NCBI RefSeq assembly: GCF_030732005.1
Contig: NZ_JAROCA010000102.1
Span: 1 to 5,737 of the forward strand
Origin: Tigheibacillus jepli
Lineage (GTDB): Bacteria > Bacillota > Bacilli > Bacillales > Amphibacillaceae
Length of the DNA stretch: 5,737 bases
Direction of reading: 5' to 3'
Positions 1-5,644 of this stretch are shown piece by piece; the first letter of the stretch is position 1; each line of letters begins with the position of its first letter. A model generated the notes under the pieces. The model worked only from the letters and a program-made list of their open reading frames with translations. It had not been told where the DNA came from and made no database searches. Both the position numbers and the translations under genes were made by a program.

Positions 1-10
1 TCAACTACCC

Positions 11-50
11 GATTACTATGCATTATTCATGTCGAATAATGTCGGTAATC
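11..50. repeat. Extended imperfect hairpin
   Basis: An 8-bp perfect inverted repeat, CATTATTC (21-28) and GAATAATG (34-41), encloses a 5-nt loop. It is flanked by a second matched pair, GATTAC (11-16) and GTAATC (45-50), separated by short unpaired bulges of 4 and 3 nt. The structure could form 14 base pairs. There is no T-tract on either side, so it is not a standard intrinsic terminator. It could be an operator, an mRNA stabiliser or part of a feature that starts left of the window. The pairing is seen directly; the role is unknown. Confidence 0.5.
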
Positions 51-109
51 CCGCGATTTGTTACAGAATCAAAATTTTTGTTTAAAGATAAGGTGATAAA
101 TTGGGCAAT

Positions 110-310
110 TCATATAACGACAATCTTCTGTTCAAATAAAAGTGAATGAATTGTTTCTTCATGACCGTAAAAGCTGATTTCATATGTATATCCTCTCAAC
201 TTGCATAAATGATGTGTTAATAACGCGTTATTTGTAATAATTCTATTCGTTTGCTGTCTATTTCGTATAATTTTATTTGAGTACCGTCTATAAATTAGAC
301 AAGTTTCCAT
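110..310 (-). CDS. Doubtful small hypothetical ORF
   Basis: An open frame runs from an ATG at 308-310 (METCLIYRRYSNKII...) to 110, giving 66 residues. A TTG at 320-322 would add four more. The peptide is basic in its first half (RRYSNKIIRNRQQTNR) and has no signal peptide, membrane segment or motif I recognise. There is no Shine-Dalgarno sequence in front of either start: the upstream DNA is the T-tract of the terminator at 327-355 followed by AT-rich sequence. Its position directly behind a terminator, with no ribosome binding site, argues against expression. It may be a chance frame or an old gene fragment. Confidence 0.2.
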   Translation of the reverse strand: METCLIYRRYSNKIIRNRQQTNRIITNNALLTHHLCKLRGYTYEISFYGHEETIHSLLFEQKIVVI

Positions 311-326
311 TTTAAAAAACAATCAT

Positions 327-355
327 CAAAAAAAGGCCCACTTTTCTGCAGGCCG
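327..355 (-). terminator. Rho-independent terminator after the SH3-protein remnant
   Basis: Read on the minus strand, GGCCT (354-350) pairs with GGGCC (339-335), the last pair being a U-G wobble, around a roughly 10-nt loop. A run of eight T follows. It lies about 30 nt beyond the stop codon of the SH3-protein fragment at 384, the expected place for that gene's native terminator. This supports the idea that the fragment's 3' end is intact even though its 5' end is not. Confidence 0.7.
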
Positions 356-383
356 ATCATCATTCTTTTGTCTGCTTCAATTT

Positions 384-1118
384 TCACTCCTGTTTTAGAA
401 AACCGATCGTTATCCTTTCAGCATTACTATTATCATCAAGACCGATCAGGTAATAATATTTTTCGCCAGGATAAAATAATTCGTTCTTCAATTTTAATTT
501 CGGTTCGCCCAGCTGCCCGGTAATCTCATCCATCCCGGCAGGATCTGTCCGTAAAGTAATATTCGTTATCTTACCATCCTTCACCATATAATCCCTATCT
601 CCAAGATCCGCTTCGTCTTCGTAGCGTCCCAGCGTTTCGGACTTGTCATTCATATCAATCCCTAACATGTCATTCAGTGTAGAAATCAAAGTGTCATCCG
701 ATGATTCGGCTGCAACAGTCGATACCAGCTTGGAACTGATCCAGCCGCTTTTCTCATCTGAATCTGTGCTAGTCACTTTCAACCATTCGATATCATTTTC
801 CTCATCGTGGTATGAATCCTCGACTTTAAACGGACTGCCAAAACCGGTGACAGACGTTGCTTCACTATTCAAATCATGTTCAGATCTGACATATGCACTG
901 CTGACATTCACGTACCTTATATCATCTTGTTTTTCCTCTTGTTTATTTTCATCTTCCGCGTCATCATCTGTTTGACTAGCTGCTTCTTTTTTGGGCGACT
1001 TCAAATTATGTTCTGAATTTGAGGTTAAATTTTTATTTATGTTATGCAGCCTCCTTTGGCTCATTTTGCATTGAATAACCGCCGAATGTCCAATTAAACG
1101 GGTGACCTTCTTCTTCAT
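384..1118 (-). pseudogene. 5'-truncated SH3-domain surface protein, probably a former lipoprotein
   Basis: The open frame codes for 244 residues, but the first 30 (MKKKVTRLIGHSAVIQ...) lie inside the IS630 element, in a different frame from the transposase. They look like an accidental fusion. Native sequence begins near residue 31 (position 1027). Residues 35-66 form a charged, disordered linker (acidic, KQEEKQDD), typical of the stretch after a lipobox cysteine. Residues about 67-134 resemble a bacterial SH3 domain (VNVSSAYVRSE, then WLKVT and GWISSKLV). Residues about 150-242 form a second domain (ITLRTDPAGM, then GQLGEP, ending YYLIGLDDN and ITIGFLK) that I do not recognise confidently. 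The ATG at 1116-1118 lacks a good ribosome binding site. No signal peptide or lipobox is encoded on the far side of the element, so the N-terminus has been lost. SH3 domains of this kind often bind cell-wall peptides; a surface role here is inferred. Confidence 0.7.
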
Positions 1119-2133
1119 TCCAGTGCTGAATGAAAGCCATCACAGCCTCTTTCAATTCTTTTTCAGAACGGAAGCTGCTCCATTTCAGGCAACGTTTGTG
1201 CAGGATGGAGAAAAATAGCTCTACCTGATTTACCCAAGACGCATGAATCGGTGTATAGTGAAAGGAAAAACGATTATTGTGCGGCTCGTTAAATTTGCGC
1301 CATCTGCCGGATGGGCTATCTTTATGAATAATTAGGTTATCCCAAACGATGATAATTTGCTGATCCGGATATACCTTGGCCAACTTTTCCATAAATGCCA
1401 ACAGGTCATCAGCCTTTCGAGTTGAACGTACTTGGGCTACTACATCGCCTGTGGTAATCTCAAATCCGGCAATTAATGACTGCGTGCCGTGACGAATATA
1501 TTCGTGTTCGAAACGCCCTCGTCTGCCAGGTAATGCCGGTTGGGGATCAACTTTACGTTCCAACGCCTGCATCCCTGTTTTTTCATCCATACAAATAACT
1601 ACGGCATTCTTTGGCGGATGAAGGTAAAGGGATACAATATCATTCACCTTTTCCCTGAAATTTGGGTCTTTGCTGTACAACCACATCTCATCATTTTGTG
1701 GATGGAGATCATTATGCTTTATCGTACGCTGAATGCTGGAACGGCTCATTTTCGGTCCTTGTGTATGATGTGCTGCAGCCTCCGTAAGAATATGGAGAGT
1801 CCAGTACGGATGTGTATGGAACCCGTAATTTATGGGCCGATCGCAAGCAATAGCAATTACTTCACAGCGTTGCTGGACATTAAACTTGGCGGGAGCGCCT
1901 GATCGCGGAAGATCATATAATCCTGCAATCCGTTGGTCTTCAAAACAATTAGACCACTTTTTAACGGTTTTCACTGTGGTATGCAGGTCTTTGGCAACTT
2001 GCGCTGGTGTTTTATTTTCATGAGCCAATTCCCAAATGATTGCCGCTCTCCACTTTAGTCGGTATTCTGTCCGTTGACCGTTTTTCCAGTGATGCAATGT
2101 ATTTTATTCACGTCTTGAAAGATTTATAGACAT
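1042..2133 (-). pseudogene. IS630-family transposase with an early nonsense codon
   Basis: The long open frame (1042-2097, 351 residues, opening with a TTG) has a winged-helix/HTH-type N-terminus (about residues 15-72, with AQVAKDLHTTVKTVKKW as recognition region, then a PRSGAP linker). A DDE nuclease core follows: Asp171 in VICMDEKTG, Asp253 in IIIVWDNLIIH and Glu293 in WVNQVELFF. The DN...H and NQVE motifs are IS630 hallmarks. The natural start is almost certainly the ATG at 2131-2133, in the same frame, preceded by GGAGTG (2140-2145) at 6-nt spacing. It reads MSINLSRRE, then TAA (2104-2106), then NTLHHWKNGQRT. With a sense codon at the TAA, the N-terminus lines up with the usual IS630 start (LT-x-E-E-R-x-x-L...) without gaps. 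The copy is therefore probably inactive unless translation restarts at the TTG (2095-2097), which has no ribosome binding site. The core residues are intact, so the loss looks recent. Confidence 0.88.
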
Positions 2134-2139
2134 ACCAGT

Positions 2140-2145
2140 CACTCC
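2140..2145 (-). promoter_or_regulatory. Ribosome binding site that decides the transposase start
   Basis: GGAGTG on the minus strand sits 6 nt before the ATG at 2131-2133. The TTG start at 2095-2097 has no such site. This shows that the nine codons before the TAA at 2104-2106 belong to the gene. Confidence 0.7.
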
Positions 2146-2189
2146 AGTAAATGGACATTTTACCCGTTAATTCCAGTGTAACAAGTGTA

Positions 2190-2600
2190 GAGATATCATG
2201 TAAAATAATTCATTTGGAAAGAATTTCTAGTATGTTCTACTAATTCCGCCACATCTTTTAACATCCACTTGCAAGATCCCATTGTTGTATCCCCTTGTTT
2301 TTAGTGATTTTCTTTCCCAACATGTCTGAAAGCTCGGCTGTCGTCTCTATAATCGATGGCAAATCAAACAAAGGGGGCATTCCCTCAAAATTATCACACC
2401 CAATTTATTGTCTTAGCATGCATGACTTTTCCGAAAAAATGTTGCATGGCCTCCCCATCCTCTTCTTCTCTTTTATTTTGTTTTCGTTTAAGTATGGTCA
2501 AGAGCTTGGTCAAGTTATAGTCAGGTAATGTGTCAAGTTATAAGTCAAGTAATGTGTCAAGTGTTTAATCAAGTATTATCATAGTAATCACTCAAGTAAC
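2190..2600 (-). pseudogene. Possible decayed gene, unknown function, several frameshifts
   Basis: No frame is open throughout, but the minus strand gives protein-like pieces that succeed each other in different frames. From 5' to 3': a leucine-periodic stretch (YLIKHLTHYLTYNLTHYL) encoded by the 12-bp repeats; then DYNLTKLLTILKRKQNK followed by REEEDGEAMQHFFGK (ending at a double stop near 2390); then DNFEGMPPLFDLPSIIETTA followed by ELSDMLGKK and a stop near 2259; then LKDVAELVEHTRNSFQ with a stop near 2190. Their composition (helical, charged, few rare residues) is more protein-like than the opposite-strand frame at 2295-2528. I do not recognise the family. The pieces may come from one gene that took at least three indels, or may be partly chance. 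Confidence 0.3.
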
Positions 2601-2603
2601 AAG
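2498..2603. repeat. Array of degenerate 12-bp tandem repeats (TCAAGT-type)
   Basis: On the plus strand, TCAAG or TCAGG recurs with near-constant phase at 2498, 2510, 2521, 2533, 2545, 2557, 2569 and 2592. The spacing is 12, 11, 12, 12, 12, 12 and 23 nt. The best units are TCAAGTTATAAG (2533) and TCAAGTAATGTG (2545), and TCAGGTAATGTG (2521) is nearly identical to the latter. A 12-nt period equals four codons, and the minus strand reads as a leucine-threonine tetrapeptide repeat (LTHY-LTYN-LTHY). A protein-coding origin is therefore likely, but iterated binding sites or slippage-generated DNA are alternatives. Confidence 0.7.
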
Positions 2604-2796
2604 CACAGGTCAAAGCATCAAGGCTTATTAACAGTCAATTTATACCACCATTTTTATCAAGCCAATTAAAAATTATTATATAGAAACTTCATTTACTTGG
2701 TATTCGCATTTTTTTGAAATACAACCCGCAAAAGAGACGAGATTGATCCACTATCAATATTCCATCAAACAACCTATACAGAAAAACGCATACCTG
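2604..2796. other. Gene-free AT-rich stretch
   Basis: No credible open frame, RNA gene or terminator was found here. The only structure noticed is a small palindrome, ATTGAT (2742-2747) and ATCAAT (2753-2758), with a 5-nt loop. That is too short and AT-rich to call a regulatory site. The stretch separates the phosphatase remnant from the repeat-bearing remnant and has no obvious terminator for the former. Confidence 0.5.
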
Positions 2797-3063
2797 TTAG
2801 AGGAATCCGAGGAATTTTTTCTTTTTGATCCGCTCCGGTTCAAATTTATTTACATTTTTACCTGCAACCAATAATTGGGCATTTTCCTCCAATGTAGTAT
2901 GCATTTCATAGCCATATAATTCCTGAATTGCATGGTATGCCTCCTGCATGCAAAATCCTCTGGTGGTCATGTTATGTGCATCTGATGCGACAAAGTGTGT
3001 CAAATTTGCATCAACGATCTGCTTTGTGAATTTTTGTATGGCTTTGCCGAATCTGCCTACCAT
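2797..3063 (-). pseudogene. ywqE: C-terminal fragment of a YwqE/CpsB-type tyrosine-protein phosphatase
   Basis: The 88-residue frame matches the last third of the PHP-family, manganese-dependent phosphotyrosine phosphatases (YwqE, CpsB, Wzb-like function), which are usually about 255 residues long. GRFGKAIQKFTKQIVDANL is followed by VASDAHN (about residues 26-32), whose Asp and His are late metal ligands of the PHP site. It ends with the typical ENAQLLVAGKNV and basic KKKKFLGFL tail. About 165 N-terminal residues, including the HxH metal motif, are absent. In the same frame a double stop lies shortly upstream, so the ATG at 3061-3063 is an internal methionine and has no ribosome binding site. 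The kinase stop is less than 100 nt upstream, so an internal deletion of roughly 0.4-0.5 kb best explains the structure. The fragment cannot be catalytic. In intact loci this enzyme removes phosphate from the neighbouring BY-kinase and its substrates. Confidence 0.9.
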
Positions 3064-3136
3064 ACTCTGCCCAGTCCGTTATTATTTTGTTCCAAAAAAT
3101 GAACGCCTTGCAGTTCAGCAAGACGTCTCATTTAAT

Positions 3137-3697
3137 TTATTTGTTTTGATTATTTTGCACCATAGTAATAATAATAGTTTGATTCGGATTTTTCGCGGTC
3201 GTTGAGCACTGCGCCGAGTAATTTTGCTTTTGCCGGTATTGTACGGCTTCCTTTTCCGTAACGCCACTCCTGATGACAAGTATACTGCCGTCAACCATAT
3301 TGGCAAGGATTTGCGCATCAGTTACAGCCAAAACTGGTGGCGTATCAAAGATGATCATGTCATATTGCGATTTGGCATCTGCAATGAATTTCCGCATTTT
3401 TTTTGATCCGAGCAATTCTGCAGGGTTTGGAGGAATCGGGCTGCATGAAATGATGTCGAGATTTTCCACATCGCTGAAGCTGACCGGCTCTTCAATGGTC
3501 TGTTCTCCTACAAGGATGTTGCTTAACCCTGTCAAGTTATCCAAGCGGAATGTATAATGTACAGTCGGTTTCCTTAAATCTGCGTCGACCAAAAGAACCT
3601 TTTTGCCTTGTTGTGCGTAAACGATAGCGAGATTGGCAGTCGTTGTCGATTTTCCTTCTGACGGTCCCGATGAGGTGACAAGTAGCGATGCTACTTC
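3137..3697 (-). pseudogene. ywqD: YwqD/CpsD-type bacterial tyrosine kinase, truncated and frameshifted
   Basis: The frame is open from just after a TAA (3698-3700) and reads EVASLLVTSSGPSEGKSTTT, the Walker A motif of BY-kinases (about 3641-3667). Walker A' follows (VLLVDADLRKP), then Walker B (YDMIIFDTPP). The usual N-terminal 35-45 residues (the SPxxEQYRxxRTN region, which contacts neighbouring subunits and the membrane activator) are missing. After GVTEKEAV (near 3240) the frame is lost and runs to a false end at 3137. One frame over, the true tail is still present: AKAKLLGAVLNDREKSES and then five tyrosines (3162-3176), ending GAK and a stop at 3150. About five expected residues are missing at the shift, so a deletion of roughly 14-16 nt probably caused it. 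The tyrosine cluster is the autophosphorylation site. The TTG that could open a shorter frame (3590-3592) lies after Walker A, so no functional kinase can be made. No YwqC-like activator gene is seen upstream. Confidence 0.9.
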
Positions 3698-3825
3698 TTA
3701 GCACTTTTTCGATGAGAGCTTTTTGTGATGTTAACATGTTGCATGATCATAAACTGGTTCCATTTCAATTATCCATTGGTGAAGCATCACATTTCTTGTC
3801 CATGATGTCCTTTAAATAAACATAC

Positions 3826-3884
3826 AAAAAGTACCCTGATTCGTCATCGCATTTTCAAAGTGACTACTGCATAGGTACTTTTTT
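3826..3884 (-). terminator. Possible terminator after the TPR-hydrolase gene
   Basis: AAAAAGTACC (3826-3835) and GGTACTTTTT (3874-3883) form a perfect 10-bp inverted repeat. The 38-nt spacer contains a further GTCA/TGAC pair. Read on the minus strand, it starts about 20 nt after the stop at 3904 and ends in TTTTT. A symmetrical A-tract, stem and T-tract is the pattern of bidirectional terminators, but the loop is long and only five of the ten pairs are GTACC/GGTAC. Confidence 0.45.
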
Positions 3885-3903
3885 ACTTAACGCTTGCAAA
3901 ATT

Positions 3904-5346
3904 TCATTCCATATTATGAACTAGCATTTCCATCCTCTTTTCTCTTTTAACCAACTTGGGGGTTCGTTTGAATTGTTTGAAGGACCTATCTAATTCCTTT
4001 TCAGCCGCAGCAATGTCCTTATTGTCCAGATACAAATCAATCAGCATTAACCGGATATCTAATTTCTTTGGAGCCATGTGCACCGATTTTTCGACTAGCT
4101 CTATAGCCTCTTCATGACGATTCATTTTTTTCAGCACGTTCACTCTCAGTTTCATTGCACGTTTATTAGTGGGTTCTGCCTTCAAAGCCTCCATTGATAA
4201 ATGATCAGCCCACTTCAATTTATGATGCTTTAAACAGGCTTCACCCAGTAATCTGCAGTAATTTGGTGATTGCGATTTTAAACTTCTGTTATATGCTGGT
4301 ACACTGCCTTGATTGATGAACGTTAATACATATTTTTTCAAGACTCCCATGCTAAGCAAATGAAAAGTCATTCTATGTCCGCCATATGGCATCTTTTTCA
4401 ATTGTGCATTGGGATAGGATGCCAGCAGTGATTCCTCGACATACTTTTTATCTATTTTATTTGTAGGGTCGTATATTATTGTTGGAGACGCCTTGTCATT
4501 AAACGGATGAGATAGCGAGTGATAAAGGGTTTGTTTTCCTTTATCTTCTTTCGTTCCATAAATAGGGTGAATAGGCAGCCTGGGAGATAAAGCTAGTATT
4601 TGGCAGTCCATGTCGGAGGTATAATATAGTGCAGCGTATGCACCAAGACTAAAACCGTAAGAAAATTTATTTTGATATCCGCTAGCCAAATCTTTAACCG
4701 TCTGATCAAATGTATCTTTTGACAAATCTTGATGGAAGCTTTTTTTGGTCTTCTTTCGGACAGCTATAATATCCATATTTTGTCTTTGAAGCAGCTTAAA
4801 ACCAAATGACGGTTCATCCCAGCAGATATTCACAGAATCAAAGGTGAAAATCAGGGATTTCGTCGGTTTGAGATTCTTATAAAATTCGATTCGGCTTTTT
4901 CCATTATCAAATAATGTCAGTTTACGGTAACCAAGTTCATCTTCTTTTATTTCATTCGGAAAGGACCTTAACACATCATCAAAAATATTAGCTGATAGCG
5001 CATGATTACCCATGATTTGATTTAGCATGGAAAGCATGATCAGGTTTTTGCATGATGGATTTTTCCCCCGACAAAGAACGGATAAACGATCAATGGCGGT
5101 TTGCCAATCTTGTTTTTTCAACGCGACTTTCACTAGCTTCCCTGCATAGTCAGCATACTGTTCTCTGATTTTCAAATGCTTTGGATACCTTTTCAAACCA
5201 TTTCCGAGAATTTTACCTGCTTCTTGTTTATTTCCGGTTTTCCAGAGATTATTCGCTTTTTTTAAATAGTAATGAGGGGTTCTTGTTCCCCCTATCACTT
5301 TCTTTAATAACTTGTGTGTAATCATTGCTGCAAAACTTGCCTCCAT
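3904..5346 (-). CDS. TPR - alpha/beta-hydrolase-like - TPR protein
   Basis: This 480-residue protein has three parts. Residues about 24-130 are helical TPR-like repeats (YYLKKANNLWKTGNKQEAGK, then a YPKH loop). Residues about 160-345 form an alpha/beta-hydrolase-like core: strand SLIFTFDSVN, strand MDIIAVRK, nucleophile elbow YGFSLGAYAAL (GFSLG, Ser233), strand ILALSPRLPIHP, a likely acid at Asp293 or Asp299 (YDPTNKIDKKYV) and a likely histidine, His324 (PYGGHRM). Residues about 360-460 are TPR repeats again (ADHLSMEALKAEPTNKRAMK; RHEEAIELVEKSVHMAP; DIAAAEKELDRSFKQF). No signal peptide or membrane segment is seen, so it is probably cytoplasmic. The substrate is unknown; an esterase, acyl- or acetyltransferase role on a glycan is possible by analogy with similar proteins I associate with polysaccharide loci. 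The ATG at 5344-5346 follows a stop by 9 nt and has no good ribosome binding site. The ATG at 5323-5325 (Met8) has GGAGG upstream, but at a long 14-nt spacing, so the start is uncertain. It is the only gene here with no visible damage. Confidence 0.9.
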   Translation of the reverse strand: MEASFAAMITHKLLKKVIGGTRTPHYYLKKANNLWKTGNKQEAGKILGNGLKRYPKHLKIREQYADYAGKLVKVALKKQDWQTAIDRLSVLCRGKNPSCKNLIMLSMLNQIMGNHALSANIFDDVLRSFPNEIKEDELGYRKLTLFDNGKSRIEFYKNLKPTKSLIFTFDSVNICWDEPSFGFKLLQRQNMDIIAVRKKTKKSFHQDLSKDTFDQTVKDLASGYQNKFSYGFSLGAYAALYYTSDMDCQILALSPRLPIHPIYGTKEDKGKQTLYHSLSHPFNDKASPTIIYDPTNKIDKKYVEESLLASYPNAQLKKMPYGGHRMTFHLLSMGVLKKYVLTFINQGSVPAYNRSLKSQSPNYCRLLGEACLKHHKLKWADHLSMEALKAEPTNKRAMKLRVNVLKKMNRHEEAIELVEKSVHMAPKKLDIRLMLIDLYLDNKDIAAAEKELDRSFKQFKRTPKLVKREKRMEMLVHNME

Positions 5347-5467
5347 ACCAATTCAAGATTGTGAAGATTCACTCACAGCTTTTATCAGGCTTAGAATACA
5401 TGATATAGTGTAACATATCATATCTGTTATTCGCATTGATCCATGTTTCCTGAAACCATACATGTCT

Positions 5468-5518
5468 TTATTCCAATTGTCTAAAAAACTTGTCTAAAAA
5501 ACCTTGTGGTGAAATCAT
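5468..5518 (-). CDS. Short leader ORF or broken small gene before the TPR-hydrolase gene
   Basis: An ATG at 5516-5518 is preceded by GGAGG (5527-5531) at an ideal 8-nt spacing, the best ribosome binding site in this part of the window. It codes for only 16 residues (MISPQGFLDKFFRQLE) before TAA. The frame contains a 13-bp tandem duplication (5477-5502). Removing one copy gives a 50-codon frame beginning MISPQGFLDNWNKDMYGFRK that ends at TGA (5353-5355), just before the TPR-hydrolase start. Reading through the TAA in the present frame instead gives RHVWFQETWINANNRYDM and continues for about 30 codons, so it is not certain which version was ancestral. I recognise neither peptide. It could be a broken small gene or a leader that aids translation downstream. 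Confidence 0.35.
   Translation of the reverse strand: MISPQGFLDKFFRQLE
5477..5502. repeat. Perfect 13-bp tandem duplication
   Basis: TTGTCTAAAAAAC occurs twice back to back (5477-5489 and 5490-5502). It lies inside the short ORF that starts at 5518. Because 13 is not a multiple of three, gain or loss of a copy shifts the frame. Confidence 0.95.
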
Positions 5519-5526
5519 TTTTTATA

Positions 5527-5531
5527 CCTCC
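5527..5531 (-). promoter_or_regulatory. Strong ribosome binding site for the leader ORF
   Basis: GGAGG on the minus strand is followed by 8 nt (TATAAAAA) and the ATG at 5516-5518. It is the main reason to take this short ORF seriously. No convincing -35/-10 pair could be assigned in the 90 nt upstream. Confidence 0.7.
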
Positions 5532-5612
5532 ACTAAATATTATTAATACTTCATCTACCAATTACTAGCACCAAGCAAATCATTTTATTTTTGTCCCACT
5601 CTTATAAACTCT

Positions 5613-5644
5613 AAAAACCTTGAAAGGCATATAGCCAGTCAAGG
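5613..5644 (-). terminator. Rho-independent terminator for a gene right of the window
   Basis: On the minus strand CCTTGA (5644-5639) pairs with TCAAGG (5623-5618). After a 2x2 internal loop, GGC pairs with GCC around a TATAT loop, and TTTTT follows directly. It should end transcripts entering from the right, so the leader ORF and TPR-hydrolase gene need their own promoter between about 5520 and 5612. Confidence 0.65.

Larger units (their letters stand above)
1026..2162 (-). mobile_element. IS630-family insertion sequence, about 1.13 kb
   Basis: The element holds a single DDE transposase gene. Both proposed ends lie at a TA dinucleotide (1026-1027 and 2161-2162), as expected because the IS630/Tc1/mariner group duplicates a TA target. 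Read inwards, the ends share TAAA, a short divergent stretch, then ATTTA and TG, which makes a weak, gapped terminal inverted repeat of about 20 bp. The left end falls where the SH3-protein reading starts to look native. The right end lies about 28 bp upstream of the ribosome-binding-site-led transposase start. The ends were placed by eye and could be off by some bases. The flanking gene does not resume on the right side, so sequence next to the element was deleted or rearranged. Confidence 0.65.

Noticed and set aside
643..975. Plus-strand ORF of 110 residues, serine-rich
   Set aside because: It is antisense to the SH3-protein fragment; its serine-rich composition merely mirrors the acidic and serine codons of the real frame.
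1540..2023. Two plus-strand ORFs of 120 and 63 residues
   Set aside because: Both lie antisense to the transposase, which has clear catalytic motifs on the minus strand.
2295..2528. Plus-strand ORF of 77 residues with a hydrophobic end
   Set aside because: It has no ribosome binding site and lies opposite more protein-like minus-strand pieces; the hydrophobic look comes from antisense reading of lysine/glutamate codons.
2498..2603. Possible CRISPR array or replication iterons
   Set aside because: The units abut at 12 bp with no spacers, which excludes CRISPR, and no replication initiator gene is near; a coding repeat explains the 12-nt period better.
2742..2758. Small palindrome ATTGAT/ATCAAT
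   Set aside because: Six AT-rich base pairs with a 5-nt loop are expected by chance in DNA of this composition.
3057..3131. Minus-strand 24-codon ORF (MRRLAELQGVHFLEQ...) starting 19 nt after the kinase stop
   Set aside because: It has no ribosome binding site, no recognisable similarity to the phosphatase start and overlaps the phosphatase fragment in another frame.
2948..3557. Several plus-strand ORFs across the kinase and phosphatase remnants
   Set aside because: They are shadows of the minus-strand kinase and phosphatase, which are recognisable by motif.
3537..3737. Minus-strand ORF of 66 residues beginning MLTSQKALIEK
   Set aside because: Most of it is an out-of-frame reading of the kinase Walker A region. 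The first dozen residues might be a kinase N-terminal remnant, but I cannot support this.
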